In this document: positions 17,446 through 27,123 of the stretch, in pieces
Layout of the letters: each line of letters starts with the position of its first letter
Position numbering within the stretch: position 1 is the first letter of the stretch
Assembly: GCF_001882345.1 (NCBI RefSeq)
Contig: NZ_MINL01000001.1
Span: forward strand, 2,627,705 to 2,691,704
Length of the DNA stretch: 64,000 nt
Source: Halomonas sp. QHL1
GTDB lineage: Bacteria > Pseudomonadota > Gammaproteobacteria > Pseudomonadales > Halomonadaceae
Direction of reading: 5' to 3'
Translations under genes and position numbers: made by a program
Notes under the pieces: generated by a model
Seen by the model: only the letters and a program-made list of their open reading frames with translations
The model's database searches: none
Told to the model about the DNA's origin: nothing

Positions 17446-17652
17446 ATGTCTATCCAGATACGTCTAAACGGTGAACCCCATACGCTGTCGACAGGCCTAA
17501 CCGCCGCTGACTTAGTTGAACAGCTGGGCCTTAGCGGTCGTCGTATCGCCGTCGAAATTAACGAAGAGATTGTCCCCCGCAGCCAGCACGCCGACACCCG
17601 CCTGGTCGATGGCGACCACGTAGAAGTTGTCCACGCGATTGGCGGCGGTTAG
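17446..17652 (+). CDS. thiS: Sulfur carrier protein ThiS
   Basis: The 68-residue ubiquitin-like carrier starts [14 protein letters not shown] and ends in the required Gly-Gly (HAIGGG), whose C-terminal carboxylate is adenylated by ThiF and thiocarboxylated to supply sulfur for the thiazole ring of thiamine. The ATG at 17446 gives the normal family length; the longer frame back to 17377 adds a Thr-rich stretch with no homology and no ribosome site. thiG follows after ten bases. Confidence 0.93.
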   Translation: MSIQIRLNGEPHTLSTGLTAADLVEQLGLSGRRIAVEINEEIVPRSQHADTRLVDGDHVEVVHAIGGG

Positions 17653-17662
17653 AGGAAACACT

Positions 17663-18472
17663 ATGACCCAACAAACGCATGTACCGCTAGCTGATACTCC
17701 GCTAACCATCGCCGGACGCGATTTTCACTCGCGCCTGCTGGTGGGCACAGGCAAGTACAAAGACTTTACCGAAACCGGCGCCGCCATTGCCCAAAGCGGC
17801 GCTGAAATTGTGACCTTTGCGGTACGCCGGACTAATTTAGGCCAGGACGCCGATGCGCCCAACCTATTAGACGTTATTTCCCCAGAGCGCTACACCCTGC
17901 TACCCAATACCGCCGGTTGCTACAACGCGAAAGATGCCGTTCGCACCTGCCGCCTGGCCCGTGAGCTGCTTGATGGTCACAATCTGGTCAAGCTGGAAGT
18001 GCTCGGCGACGATCACACGCTTTACCCCAACGTGGTCGAGACGCTAAAAGCCGCTGAAACGCTGCTCGCCGATGGCTTTGACGTCATGGTGTACACCAGC
18101 GACGATCCTATTGTGGCACGCGAACTAGAAGCCATGGGCTGCTGCGCCATCATGCCGCTGGGCTCGCTAATTGGCTCGGGGCACGGCATTCAGAACCCAC
18201 ACAACGTGCGCCTGATTGTTGAACAGAGCAAGGTACCGGTACTAGTGGATGCGGGCATTGGCACCGCATCGGATGCTGCCATGGCGATGGAGCTAGGCTG
18301 TGACGGCGTACTGCTCAATACGGCCATTGCCCACGCTCGCGAGCCGCTACGCATGGCCAACGCCATGAAGCTGGCCGTGGAAGCCGGCCGCGATGCGTTT
18401 TTAGCTGGCCGTATGCCGCGCCGCCAATCCGCCGATCCTTCTTCACCTTTCGCTGGCCGTATTAACGGTTAA
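17663..18472 (+). CDS. thiG: Thiazole synthase
   Basis: Joins 1-deoxyxylulose-5-phosphate, dehydroglycine and ThiS thiocarboxylate to form the thiamine thiazole phosphate. It is a 269-residue TIM barrel with [13 protein letters not shown] at the start, [15 protein letters not shown] holding the Schiff-base lysine, and [13 protein letters not shown] plus [11 protein letters not shown] for phosphate binding. ATG 17663 is preceded by GGAAA and comes directly after thiS; an upstream in-frame start at 17627 would overlap thiS and is less likely. Confidence 0.95.
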   Translation: MTQQTHVPLADTPLTIAGRDFHSRLLVGTGKYKDFTETGAAIAQSGAEIVTFAVRRTNLGQDADAPNLLDVISPERYTLLPNTAGCYNAKDAVRTCRLARELLDGHNLVKLEVLGDDHTLYPNVVETLKAAETLLADGFDVMVYTSDDPIVARELEAMGCCAIMPLGSLIGSGHGIQNPHNVRLIVEQSKVPVLVDAGIGTASDAAMAMELGCDGVLLNTAIAHAREPLRMANAMKLAVEAGRDAFLAGRMPRRQSADPSSPFAGRING

Positions 18473-18487
18473 TTGATTCGAGACCCC

Positions 18488-19258
18488 ATGACTGAACCCA
18501 ACGATACCGTACCAGAAAGTCACACCGCGCCCGAAAACAACGCCACCACAGGCCCGGAAGGTACGGATGCACCGCTGCACCGCCGCGGCATTAAAAGCTA
18601 CGTGATCCGCGCGGGGCGTATGACCCAGGCCCAGAACCGTGGCTTAGAAGATATCTGGCCGCGTTTTGGCCTGACCATCGCCGACGGTCGTCAAGACTTG
18701 GACGCCCTGTTTGGCCGCAAAGCCCCCCGGGTAGTAGAAATCGGCTTTGGCATGGGCAACTCGCTGATAGAACAGGCCGAGACTCATCCAGACACCGACT
18801 TTATCGGCATTGAAGTCCACGCCCCTGGTGTGGGTAAATTACTCGATGAAGTTGATAAGCGCGGCCTCACCAACCTGCGCGTTTACCGCGAGGATGCCCT
18901 GGCAGTGCTCGAACAGTGCCTTCCCGAAGGCTCGCTGACCACGCTGCAGCTGTTCTTCCCCGACCCTTGGCCGAAGAAGAAGCACCACAAACGGCGCATC
19001 GTTCAGCCTGCCTTTGTTGAGCTGATCCGCACTCGCCTCATGCCCGGCGGCACCTTCCATATGGCCACCGACTGGGAAGCCTACGCGGAGTGGATGGCCG
19101 AGGTAATGAAAGCGGCCCCCGGTTATACCAATAACGCCAGCGCGGAAACCGCCCCGTACGTGCCACGCCCGGCGTTCCGCCCGCTAACCAAGTTTGAAGC
19201 CCGGGGCGAAAAACTTGGCCACGGAGTTTGGGATTTGATCTATCGCCGAGAGGGGTGA
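18488..19258 (+). CDS. trmB: tRNA (guanine-N7-)-methyltransferase
   Basis: Methylates G46 of tRNA using S-adenosylmethionine. The 256-residue protein begins with an acidic, probably disordered extension (about 35 residues) before the core: [14 protein letters not shown] is the SAM-binding motif, [13 protein letters not shown] follows, and [16 protein letters not shown] is the TrmB signature with catalytic Asp and basic tRNA-binding patch. ATG 18488 is preferred over the TTG at 18473. It follows thiG by 15 bases, so the three genes probably share a transcript. Confidence 0.95.
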   Translation: MTEPNDTVPESHTAPENNATTGPEGTDAPLHRRGIKSYVIRAGRMTQAQNRGLEDIWPRFGLTIADGRQDLDALFGRKAPRVVEIGFGMGNSLIEQAETHPDTDFIGIEVHAPGVGKLLDEVDKRGLTNLRVYREDALAVLEQCLPEGSLTTLQLFFPDPWPKKKHHKRRIVQPAFVELIRTRLMPGGTFHMATDWEAYAEWMAEVMKAAPGYTNNASAETAPYVPRPAFRPLTKFEARGEKLGHGVWDLIYRREG

Positions 19259-19322
19259 ATCTACGGGCTGTCCCCACCTCGCGATGGCCTAGTCTCTATG
19301 CGCCATCTGAAATAGTGGGATC

Positions 19323-19925
19323 CTACTCAAATTCAGTTAGCGCAAAGCTCTCGCCCTCCACCACCTTCGCCTGCCAGGCGTGTAGCGTCGGGTAGCGGTT
19401 TTGCCAATCAAAGGCCGGTAGGCGGAAGCTGATATACGCCAGTGCAACGGCAACGGTAATCGCACCCAGGGTGCGCTGGGCGCTGCCCGCCAGCACGCTG
19501 GGGTGGGCATTAAGTGTTATCAACGTGCGTTCGATCGCTTTTAAACGGCGCTGCCCCAACAGCGTCGTATCCACTTCATTGCCACCATGCTTACGGCCGA
19601 TCACCACGTTAAAGGCCGCGTCCATCAAGCCTTGCCCCAACCCTGCCAACGCCAGGGTTTCCGCTAATGTCTTACTGGGTATCAGAGACGGCCCCTCACC
19701 CACTGCATCCAGGTAGTGAGCAATCAACAGCGACTCGGTGATGACCTCTCCCTCATCGGTTACCAGCGTTGGAATACGGCTAAGCGGCGTAATCTGCAAC
19801 AGCTCGCTATCTGCCGCCCAAGGGTCGCACCAGCAAAGCTCGGTGCGCTCAATCAGCTGCTTTTCGTAGAGGCACACGCGCACAACGCGTGCATAGGGAG
19901 AAGAAGTATTTAAATAGAGCTGCAT
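19323..19925 (-). CDS. Glutathione S-transferase family protein
   Basis: A 200-residue cytosolic GST. The N-terminal thioredoxin-like domain has SSPYARVVRVCLYEK at the GSH-activating position, the cis-Pro SRIPTLV and the ES pair (EVITESLLIAHYLD) that binds the glutamyl part of GSH. The C-terminal half is helical. AGGAG lies ten bases before the start. Detoxification or stress use is family-level inference; no neighbouring gene narrows the substrate. Confidence 0.85.
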   Translation of the reverse strand: MQLYLNTSSPYARVVRVCLYEKQLIERTELCWCDPWAADSELLQITPLSRIPTLVTDEGEVITESLLIAHYLDAVGEGPSLIPSKTLAETLALAGLGQGLMDAAFNVVIGRKHGGNEVDTTLLGQRRLKAIERTLITLNAHPSVLAGSAQRTLGAITVAVALAYISFRLPAFDWQNRYPTLHAWQAKVVEGESFALTEFE

Positions 19926-19979
19926 GGGGCGGTCTCCTGATTATTTTAAATTGTATGCACTAGCAGCTTAACGTTATCT

Positions 19980-20975
19980 CTACTTGGCGCTAACCACCCG
20001 ATGTATGGTGCCGTTGCCACTTTCAAAAGCGTCGATATTCGCCAGGGTGGTTTCGGCGATATTGGTCAGCGCCTCGGCAGTGAAGAACGCCTGATGGCCG
20101 GTGATTAGCACATTATGGAAGGTCGTTAGGCGCATAAACTGATCATCGTCAATCACGCCCTGGGAGAGGTCCTCGAAGAACAGCTGCTCCTCCTCTTCGT
20201 AGACATCCAACCCTAAGCGGCCGATTTTGCAGCTTTTCAAACCCGCGATTACTGCCTGGGTATCGACCACTCTTCCACGGCCCGTGTTGATGATCATCAC
20301 GCCGTCTTTCATTTTTGCGATGGCCTCGGCATCAATCAAATGGTGCGTCTCTGGCTTTAACGGGCAGTGCAGCGAAATAATATCCGCCTGGGCATAGAGT
20401 GTCTCCAACGGCACATACTCCACCAACGGCTTCGCCTGAGGGTTGGGGAAAGGATCGCTGGCCACTATCCGGCAGCCAAAGCCGTGCATAATATCGGCAA
20501 AAATGAGCCCGATATGCCCCGTGCCGATAACGCCCACAGTTTTGCCATGCAAGTCGAACCCTAGCAGGCCATCCAGGGCAAAATTGCCATCCCGCACTCG
20601 GTTGTAGGCGCGATAAGTCATGCGATTAAGGCTTAGCACTAAGGCCACTGCATGTTCTGCCACTGCGTGGGGCGAATAAGCTGGCACCCTTACCACCGTG
20701 ATGCCTAACCGCTCTGCGGCAGCCAAATCAACGTGGTTGAAGCCCGCTGAACGCAGCGCCACTAACCTTGTGCCACCGCTATGCAGTTGCTCTAACACGG
20801 CGGCATCAAGACAGTCATTAACAAAGGCGCAGACCGCATCAAAGCCGTTGGCCAATGGAGCAGTATCGACCGTTAGGCGCGCCTCTAAAAAGCTCAACGC
20901 GTGGCGTTCCCCCGAGTTAGCGCGAGTAATAAAAGTGCGATCGTAGGGTTTAGCGCTGAATACAGCGATGCGCAT
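19980..20975 (-). CDS. ldhA: D-lactate dehydrogenase (D-2-hydroxyacid dehydrogenase)
   Basis: NAD-dependent fermentative reduction of pyruvate to D-lactate in the cytosol. The 331-residue protein has the NAD-binding [17 protein letters not shown], the catalytic Arg in [20 protein letters not shown], Glu in [14 protein letters not shown] and His in TGHQAFFT, the D-LDH version of the hydroxyacid dehydrogenase signature. ATG 20975 has GGGAGAAC upstream; the frame from 20996 adds seven unlikely residues. Confidence 0.9.
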   Translation of the reverse strand: MRIAVFSAKPYDRTFITRANSGERHALSFLEARLTVDTAPLANGFDAVCAFVNDCLDAAVLEQLHSGGTRLVALRSAGFNHVDLAAAERLGITVVRVPAYSPHAVAEHAVALVLSLNRMTYRAYNRVRDGNFALDGLLGFDLHGKTVGVIGTGHIGLIFADIMHGFGCRIVASDPFPNPQAKPLVEYVPLETLYAQADIISLHCPLKPETHHLIDAEAIAKMKDGVMIINTGRGRVVDTQAVIAGLKSCKIGRLGLDVYEEEEQLFFEDLSQGVIDDDQFMRLTTFHNVLITGHQAFFTAEALTNIAETTLANIDAFESGNGTIHRVVSAK

Positions 20976-21296
20976 GTCTTTGTTCTCCCAAATCAACCTA
21001 AAGGTGGACTACAGAGACAGCATAGGCGACGGAAGTGACACGAGCAGCACCTTTTCACCCGAGGTACTGGCAGTGGGACGATGAATGTTAGAGGGGTAGA
21101 AAAAAGAAAGCCGCTCCAAGGGAGCGGCAAAAAGACCGTGACTAGCAATGAGAGGGAGAAACCATGACAGTAAACTGGCGGTTTCTGTCTTGGCTGCCAA
21201 CGTCTCATCAAACGCTGACAATTACACTGTAATAGTTCTCATTTACCTCGTCAACACAAATACGAATATTTTTTATTTAGCTTTTCAGCTTCGCCG
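20976..21296. other. Intergenic region with one hairpin terminator
   Basis: These 321 bases contain the ldhA ribosome site and promoter side, and the terminator at 21100-21128 for the AEC gene. The rest is AT-rich near 21210-21290. The short frames within it lack ribosome sites and recognisable sequence, so I call no gene. Confidence 0.5.
21100..21128 (-). terminator. Rho-independent terminator of the AEC transporter gene
   Basis: An 8-bp perfect GC-rich stem (21110-21117 with 21121-21128) and a 3-base loop are followed, on the reverse strand, by TTTCTTTTTT. It would end transcripts running leftward from 21297-22211. Confidence 0.75.
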
Positions 21297-22211
21297 TCAG
21301 CTAACCAGCTGCAGCCAAAACGGGAGGGTGAGCATGGCTAATAGGGTCTGCCCAGTGATAATGGCCGCCATCAGCTCGGCATCGCCACCCAACTGGCGCG
21401 CTAGGATATAAGCAGAGGTGGCGGTGGGCAGTGCTGCAAACAGCAGCGCTACGTCGCGGCTTACGGGATCCAGCTGCAGGATCCAGGTCAATGCCAATAC
21501 CAACGCGGGCATGAGCAGCAGTTTAACGCTATTGGTGGCCAGCACGCCGCGGTCAATACGTAGCAATGCCGCTGGGCGCAGCGCCACACCCACGGCCACC
21601 AGCCCCAATGGCAGTGCCGCACGCCCGAGTAGCTCTACCGTATCTCGACTCCAGCCCGGCAAACCAACGCCTGTAAGGTTCAGGCCAATGCCCGCCAAGC
21701 AGGCAAGAATCAGCGGGTTTTTAATCAGCGCCATGGCACTTTTACCTACGCTAGCACCGCCGAGTGTGCCAGCGGCAACGAAGCTTGCCACGCACATAAC
21801 GTTAACTACCGGCACCATTAGTGCCACGGCGACAGCGGCGGTGGTCGCTCCTAAGCTGCCGTGTAGCGCGGCGGCGCCAGCAACGCCTACATAGGTATTA
21901 AAGCGTACTGCACCTTGAAATACCGACGTAAACGCCGCGGGCGTTAGCTGGAGCCAGCCGCGTAAGCGCCAGAGCAGCAAGCCAAACAGCGCCATCGCGC
22001 CAAGCAGCACCAGCGCCAAACGGCCGACCGGCACTTGGCTTACATCTGCGGTGGCCAAGGTGCCTACCAGCATGGCAGGAAACAGCACAAAGTAGATCAG
22101 CCGCTCCATCTGCGGCCAAAAGTTGTCGCTGGGCCAACGCCAATAGCCCAGCACGGCGCCCAGCAAGATCAACAAAAATAGTGGGCCTAAAGCGCCAGTG
22201 ATACTCTCCAT
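21297..22211 (-). CDS. AEC-family (auxin efflux carrier) transporter
   Basis: A 304-residue membrane protein with about ten hydrophobic helices of the AEC/malonate-permease type: FVLFPAMLVGTLA early, AVRFNTYVGVAGAAALHG in the middle, and ATSAYILARQLGGDAELMAAIITGQTLLA near the end, the most conserved segment of the family. Bacterial members carry small organic anions; the substrate here is unknown. It lies head-to-head with the SCO1 pair. Confidence 0.87.
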   Translation of the reverse strand: MESITGALGPLFLLILLGAVLGYWRWPSDNFWPQMERLIYFVLFPAMLVGTLATADVSQVPVGRLALVLLGAMALFGLLLWRLRGWLQLTPAAFTSVFQGAVRFNTYVGVAGAAALHGSLGATTAAVAVALMVPVVNVMCVASFVAAGTLGGASVGKSAMALIKNPLILACLAGIGLNLTGVGLPGWSRDTVELLGRAALPLGLVAVGVALRPAALLRIDRGVLATNSVKLLLMPALVLALTWILQLDPVSRDVALLFAALPTATSAYILARQLGGDAELMAAIITGQTLLAMLTLPFWLQLVS

Positions 22212-22317
22212 TTACGTCCCTTTTACCTGCGACATCCCAGCACAGCGATATCGGCGCGATTGCTGTTACCATGGCAATGACTTCCCGCCCCACGGCTTGC
22301 GTAGCGATTATTCTGCC

Positions 22318-22821
22318 ATGAAGATGACTTCAAAACCTGCACACCCGTCGGGCTTCCCCGCCTTAAGGGTACTGATACTGGTCACTGGCTTGGCGCTAGC
22401 GGCCTGCGCGTGGTATGCCTTTTCACATTGGCTACACCGTGACAGTGATGTGACATGGTTTCCGCCCACTTCAAGCTGCAATCTGCATGCCGCGCCCTGC
22501 ACCGCCACTTTGGGTGACTTGGGCCGCATCACGCTCCACGTTCAATCCAGTGGACGGATTGACGCCTTGGAAATATTACCACTGGAAGTGGACGTCGATG
22601 GTGTTACCGCCTCCCAGGTCGAGGTAGATTTTGTTGGTCGAGATATGGATTTGGGGCTACACCGTTTTGCCCTTAGCGCAAGTGCGCCCGGCCATTTTCA
22701 AGGCCAAGGCCAAGTGGGGATTTGCACTCAAAGCGTTATGCCCTGGCGAGCTCGTGTCATACTGGAAACCACAGAAGGCAAGGTAGGCAGCTGGTTCGAT
22801 TTTGACGTAATTCGGAGTTAA
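22318..22821 (+). CDS. Membrane-anchored hypothetical protein, FixH-like, paired with SCO1
   Basis: A 167-residue protein with one N-terminal membrane helix (LRVLILVTGLALAACAWYAF) and a periplasmic beta-rich domain. It contains SSCNLHAAPCTATLG and GQVGICTQSVMPWRARV; the C-N-L-H and C-T-A pattern may bind metal. The gene ends five bases before a SCO1/SenC gene, and similar FixH-like proteins often accompany cytochrome oxidase assembly factors. That role is inferred from the pairing; I do not recognise a characterised homologue. The ATG at 22318 is preferred because earlier starts add a soluble stretch without ribosome site. Confidence 0.6.
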   Translation: MKMTSKPAHPSGFPALRVLILVTGLALAACAWYAFSHWLHRDSDVTWFPPTSSCNLHAAPCTATLGDLGRITLHVQSSGRIDALEILPLEVDVDGVTASQVEVDFVGRDMDLGLHRFALSASAPGHFQGQGQVGICTQSVMPWRARVILETTEGKVGSWFDFDVIRS

Positions 22822-22826
22822 CGCAT

Positions 22827-23420
22827 ATGGCAAGGAAACCCCTATGGCTAGGCGCGGGATTGGTCGCGGTCTTACTCGTGGTCAGCGGCATTGGCCTCTA
22901 TCAGTATGCTTTCGCCCCCAATGAAGGGGAGCCCGAGGGAGGCCCGGTTGAACTGCCCTCTACCCAAGGTGATTTTTCGTTGACCCAGTTAGACGACGAT
23001 CAAGTCGCGATACTCTCCTTCGGCTACACGTATTGCCCCGATATTTGCCCGATGACCCAGTCGGTTAAGCGCCAAGCCCTGGCCCAGCTCTCTGAGCAGC
23101 AGCGCGAGCGAGTGGTGCCGGTGATGATCACCGTTGACCCCGAACGCGATACCATTTCACGCATGCAGGAGTACATGGGCTTTTTCGGTGAGGAGTTTGT
23201 TGGCGCGGTGGGCAGTCAGGAACAGCTTGAGGATGTCGCCTCACGCTATGGGGTGATATGGCGGAAAGTCGAAGCGCCGGATTCAGCAATGGACTACACC
23301 ATTGATCACAGCGCCTCGCTCTTTTTAGTCAACCGTGAGGGGGATATTCTTCAGCGAGTGCTCTACTCACCGACCCCGCATGGTTTAGTTTCCGCATTAG
23401 AGAGCGAACTAGACGGTTAA
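22827..23420 (+). CDS. SCO1/SenC family copper protein
   Basis: A 197-residue thioredoxin-fold protein anchored by one N-terminal helix (about 7-25) with the domain in the periplasm. It has GYTYCPDICPMT (CxxxC copper-binding pair), the PERDT turn and the distal His in DYTIDHSAS, the three Cu ligands of SCO proteins, which deliver copper to the CuA site of cytochrome oxidase. It follows the FixH-like gene by five bases. No oxidase genes are in the window. Confidence 0.92.
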   Translation: MARKPLWLGAGLVAVLLVVSGIGLYQYAFAPNEGEPEGGPVELPSTQGDFSLTQLDDDQVAILSFGYTYCPDICPMTQSVKRQALAQLSEQQRERVVPVMITVDPERDTISRMQEYMGFFGEEFVGAVGSQEQLEDVASRYGVIWRKVEAPDSAMDYTIDHSASLFLVNREGDILQRVLYSPTPHGLVSALESELDG

Positions 23421-23433
23421 GCCAAGTTTCTTC

Positions 23434-24528
23434 TTAATCGGCTTGTTCAGGCGCTGCCTGTAGACGATTCAGCATAGCCAGTAGCGCGCCAATTTGGGTA
23501 CCGTTACGGGTATCGTGCTGCGGGCTTAACTGCCAGGTGCTTTCGGCAAACCCCCACCAGTCCCAGCAGCCCTGTGGGTTCGCCATACTGCTTTCTGCCT
23601 GAGGATAGAGCACGATTTGCTGATGCGCTGCCGCCCAGGCATTTAGCCCGGTGTAGCGTATGAACGTATCGCCAATCGCTTCTTCATTCATTTGGCAGCC
23701 GTGCAGTGCCAACGTTACAGGGCACTCGCCCGCTTCGCAGCCTTCGGGTATAAACACATAGCCGGTGTCGGCTAAGCCTTTTACCGCAAATTCTGACTGA
23801 TCAAACGCGACTAGTTCGCCACCCTGCTCGCCCTCTGGCTCGCCAGCGTCAGAGACGTCTCGTTCGGGGTAGAGCCAATCCAGCATTTCTCCGGCAATAT
23901 CTTCATCGCAGGATAATAAGAAACTACCGCCCCCCTGACGACAATCTCCCCACTCATGGGGCCCAGGGGCGGCTTCACTGGGTAACCGTATTGGCCAGCC
24001 ATGCCCCGCATTTTCACTGCGCGCAACGCGTAACTGGTCAGGCGATGCAAGCCATTGCTGCCACTGCTCAGCAAGCAGGTCTCCGAGCAGTGGCTCAACC
24101 ACTTCGTCTTCTTCGCCGTGCCACAAATAGGCCCTGAGCTGGCTAAGCGCCTCGGCGCTACCTACCTGTTCAAGCCCGAGATAGCGCTGGTGGCGAGACT
24201 CCAGCTCATCTAATGAAGGCGCGCCGCGACGGGTCATCATGCACTGGTTAAGAGCCAAACTCAGCGAGCCCTGCGCGCAGCTCCAGGGCCCTGCCGCCAG
24301 CACGCCCAGGCCACTAAACCGCTCGGGCCAAGCAACCGCCAGCTGGGTCGCCATATAACCGCCCGACGACACCCCCACCACGCTAGCCTGCTCACTCGCA
24401 GCACTCAAGGCGGGCAAATCTTCAGGCTCACTGGCCGTCTCGGCTTGTGCTAGTAGCGGTGTGCATAGACCTACGCACGCCACTGCCCGAGCAAAAGAAT
24501 ACAGGCTGGAAGAGGGGGTTGAAGTCAT
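23434..24528 (-). CDS. Exported PHA-depolymerase-like esterase (type 2 short-chain)
   Basis: A 364-residue protein with a probable Sec signal (MTSTPSSSLYSFARAVACVG, cleavage near Ala-Glu around 29-31). VVGVSSGGYMATQLAVAWPE provides GxSxG with Ser54 as nucleophile, and the second half has VTLALHGCQMNEEAIGD for the oxyanion side and GCWDWWG typical of PHB depolymerases. Such enzymes cut short-chain polyhydroxyalkanoates or related esters; many Halomonas make PHB, but an exported enzyme would attack external polymer. The start is only three bases after the FKBP stop, so the two are in one operon. Confidence 0.78.
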   Translation of the reverse strand: MTSTPSSSLYSFARAVACVGLCTPLLAQAETASEPEDLPALSAASEQASVVGVSSGGYMATQLAVAWPERFSGLGVLAAGPWSCAQGSLSLALNQCMMTRRGAPSLDELESRHQRYLGLEQVGSAEALSQLRAYLWHGEEDEVVEPLLGDLLAEQWQQWLASPDQLRVARSENAGHGWPIRLPSEAAPGPHEWGDCRQGGGSFLLSCDEDIAGEMLDWLYPERDVSDAGEPEGEQGGELVAFDQSEFAVKGLADTGYVFIPEGCEAGECPVTLALHGCQMNEEAIGDTFIRYTGLNAWAAAHQQIVLYPQAESSMANPQGCWDWWGFAESTWQLSPQHDTRNGTQIGALLAMLNRLQAAPEQAD

Positions 24529-24531
24529 CGC

Positions 24532-25212
24532 TTATTCGACGCCTAACAGTTCAACGCGGAAAGTTAGCACTTCATTAGGCCCGATAGGCCCTTGGCCATT
24601 CTCGCCGTAAGCAATATCCGCAGGGATGTAAAGCAGCCAGCTATCGCCGACGCTCATCATTTGCAGCGCTTCCTGCCAACCTTCGATCACTTGGTTGGTT
24701 TGAAAGCTAACGGATTCACCGCGCTCAAAAGAGCTATCGAAAACGGTGCCGTCCAGCAGCATGCCTTCATAGTTCACTTCGACGGTATCTTCAGGGCCAG
24801 GCGTGGCGCCATCGCCAGATTCAAGCACTTCATACTGAAGGCCAGAGTCGGTCACGGTCACTTCATCGCGCTCAGCGTTTTCGGCCAGAAAGGCTTCGCC
24901 TTCTTCGAGATTCATTTGCGCTATCTCTTCAGCTTCTGCTTCACGCGCTTGCATTGACTGCTCTTGAAACGCCATTAACGCTTCGGTCATCTCTTCTTCA
25001 CTGAGCGCCAAGTCATTATCTTCAAAAACGTCGCTCATGCCGTCGTGAAACGCATCCAAGTCGAGGTCTTCGATGTCCGCTTGCATGCTTTCACCCAGGG
25101 TGACACCCAGGCTGTAAGCCAGACGCTGTTCATCGGTTTCAGGCGCTGCCGCTGCAAAGGGGGCGACTAGAAGCAAACCTGTCAGAGCCGTAGTAGAGAG
25201 CAGTTGTTTCAT
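24532..25212 (-). CDS. Periplasmic FKBP-type peptidyl-prolyl isomerase (FkpA/Mip-like)
   Basis: A 226-residue chaperone. Signal peptide MKQLLSTTALTGLLLVAPFA ending AAA; an acidic helical dimerisation domain (QRLAYSLGVTLGESMQAD, about 28-110); then the FKBP catalytic domain (GLQYEVLESGDGATPGPEDT to the end) with VNYEGMLLDGTVFDSSFERG and IPADIAYGENGQGPIGPNE. It speeds proline isomerisation in exported proteins. The pairing with an exported esterase may be meaningful. Confidence 0.93.
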   Translation of the reverse strand: MKQLLSTTALTGLLLVAPFAAAAPETDEQRLAYSLGVTLGESMQADIEDLDLDAFHDGMSDVFEDNDLALSEEEMTEALMAFQEQSMQAREAEAEEIAQMNLEEGEAFLAENAERDEVTVTDSGLQYEVLESGDGATPGPEDTVEVNYEGMLLDGTVFDSSFERGESVSFQTNQVIEGWQEALQMMSVGDSWLLYIPADIAYGENGQGPIGPNEVLTFRVELLGVE

Positions 25213-25344
25213 GAAAGATCCTTTTTATAGCGGCGCCATACGCCAATCAGTGTCATACAAAGACTAACACCCACCGCTCCGAGCTGCATCTTCGGGGTGG
25301 TGGGTGTCAATAAGACCACAAAATGAGAGAGAGGTTTAGCGGCG

Positions 25345-25788
25345 TTAGACGACCAGCGTGGGGCAGTGTGCTGCACCCGCCACCCGCTGAGAAACGCTGC
25401 CCAGCAGCGGGTTCTTCTCGCCATTGGTGCCCTGGGCTCCAATCACGATCAGATCGCACTCTCGCTTACGGGCAAAGCGCACAATAATGCGCGAAGGCCG
25501 CCCGCCCTTCACAAAAGCGCGCACACGAGCACTGTCAGCGCCCAGCTCAATCGCATGGGATTTTGCATGCACGGCGATCTCGGTGGCGTACTCTTTTAAC
25601 GCATCGTCAGGAATATCCAGCTGGTTGGGCCGCACCATAGAGAGTGAGGCTTCCAACAGGCTGTGGTGTTTAAACACGCACAGCAGATAAAGCTCAGCGC
25701 CGGTTAGCATATGCAGGCCCACCGCTTTTTCCAGCGCCCTTAAGGCGCCTTTTGAACCATCCACTGGGACTAAAATGCGATTAAACAT
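25345..25788 (-). CDS. teaD: TeaD universal stress protein of the ectoine transporter
   Basis: A 147-residue single-domain USP starting [20 protein letters not shown], with the ATP-binding C-terminus [20 protein letters not shown] (G-2x-G-9x-G-S). TeaD of Halomonas elongata binds ATP and modulates TeaABC ectoine uptake; the gene order teaA-B-C-D is the same here. AAGGAG precedes the start and teaC ends 21 bases upstream. Confidence 0.92.
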   Translation of the reverse strand: MFNRILVPVDGSKGALRALEKAVGLHMLTGAELYLLCVFKHHSLLEASLSMVRPNQLDIPDDALKEYATEIAVHAKSHAIELGADSARVRAFVKGGRPSRIIVRFARKRECDLIVIGAQGTNGEKNPLLGSVSQRVAGAAHCPTLVV

Positions 25789-25809
25789 TCGCGTACTCCT
25801 TGTGGCTGT

Positions 25810-27093
25810 TTAGCGGAAGGCGACATCGCGCAGGAACAGCGCAATTTGCGGGAACATGATCAGCAGAGCGGCCGCTAAAATGAGCATGAAAATAAACGGC
25901 GGCGTGCCTTTGATCACATCCCAATAGGGGCGCTTGAAAATCGCAATAGCGGTGAAAATATCGCACCCAAAGGGCGGGGTTGCCGAACCTATCGCCACCT
26001 GCAGGGTAATCAAAATACCTACTAGTACGGGATCTAAGCCGGTAGCCGCAATTGCCGGTGCGAAAATGGGCGTTAGCACCAGGATGACCACAATTGGGTC
26101 GACAAACATACAGGCTACAAAGAAGGAGATACAGATGGCAATCAATACCCCGGTCGGGCCCGCATCATTGACCCCCACCGCTTCCAGGATCATTTGCGGA
26201 ATCTGAGCAAACGAGATAATCCATGAGAAGCCATTACCCACCGCCACCAGAATAAACACCACGGCGGTAATCAAGCCGGTTGATTTAGCGATGGCGTAGA
26301 TGTCGTTCATCTTCAATGAGCGGAAGACCACAAACTCCAGTAAAACGGCATACAGTACGCAGGCGGCAGCGGCCTCTGTCGGGCTAAAAATACCACCATA
26401 AATACCGCCCACGATAATGACCGGGAAACCTAATGGCCACAGCGCTTGTTGAACCGCTACAGCACGCTCTTTCCAGCTCGACTTTGGCTCGGTAGGTACG
26501 TCTTTTACGATGGCATAAATAACGCTGTAGGCCGAAAACATCAAAAGGATCATTATCCCTGGCCCAATCCCGGCAATAAACAGCTCGCCGATAGAGGTGC
26601 CCGAGATCACCCCGTAAATAATCATGCCGATACTGGGCGGAATCAGAAAAGCAATGTCGCTGGCATTAATGATAAGCGCCAATGTAAAGGAGTCAGAATA
26701 GCCCGCTTTAAGCATCTTTGGGCGCAACGGTGAACCGACGGCCACTACGGTCGCCTGGGTAGAGCCTGATACGGCACCAAATAAGGTGCAAGAGGTCGCC
26801 GTGCTCACCGCTAGGCCCCCTTTAATATGACCAATAAACGACATGACCATATCGATCAGACGGTTCGCGGACTGGCCGCGGGTCATGATATCCGCGGCCA
26901 GGATAAACATGGGCACAGCAATGAGGGAGGCAGGGCGTATACCCGCCATCATCTGCTGGATCAGCGTATCCATCTGGCCAAAGCCATTAAACATCATATA
27001 GAAGCCGATTACCGCAGCGGTAATCAGCGGAATCATCATAGGAAAGCCCAGCAGCAGCAGGGCAATCATGGTGGTGACCATTATTGTCGTCAT
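25810..27093 (-). CDS. teaC: TeaC, large membrane subunit of ectoine TRAP transporter
   Basis: The 427-residue DctM-type subunit has about 12 hydrophobic helices and forms the sodium-coupled translocation channel for ectoine and hydroxyectoine. Characteristic segments are LIAVPMFILAADIMTRG, TATSCTLFGAVSGSTQATV and GSATPPFGCDIFTA. ATG 27093 (MTTIMVTTMIALL) is chosen because GGGGAA stands upstream; starts further back overlap the region after teaB. The gap to teaB is 30 bases. Confidence 0.93.
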   Translation of the reverse strand: MTTIMVTTMIALLLLGFPMMIPLITAAVIGFYMMFNGFGQMDTLIQQMMAGIRPASLIAVPMFILAADIMTRGQSANRLIDMVMSFIGHIKGGLAVSTATSCTLFGAVSGSTQATVVAVGSPLRPKMLKAGYSDSFTLALIINASDIAFLIPPSIGMIIYGVISGTSIGELFIAGIGPGIMILLMFSAYSVIYAIVKDVPTEPKSSWKERAVAVQQALWPLGFPVIIVGGIYGGIFSPTEAAAACVLYAVLLEFVVFRSLKMNDIYAIAKSTGLITAVVFILVAVGNGFSWIISFAQIPQMILEAVGVNDAGPTGVLIAICISFFVACMFVDPIVVILVLTPIFAPAIAATGLDPVLVGILITLQVAIGSATPPFGCDIFTAIAIFKRPYWDVIKGTPPFIFMLILAAALLIMFPQIALFLRDVAFR

Positions 27094-27123
27094 AGCTGTT
27101 CCCCTAGGGTGCATTGCCCCGCG

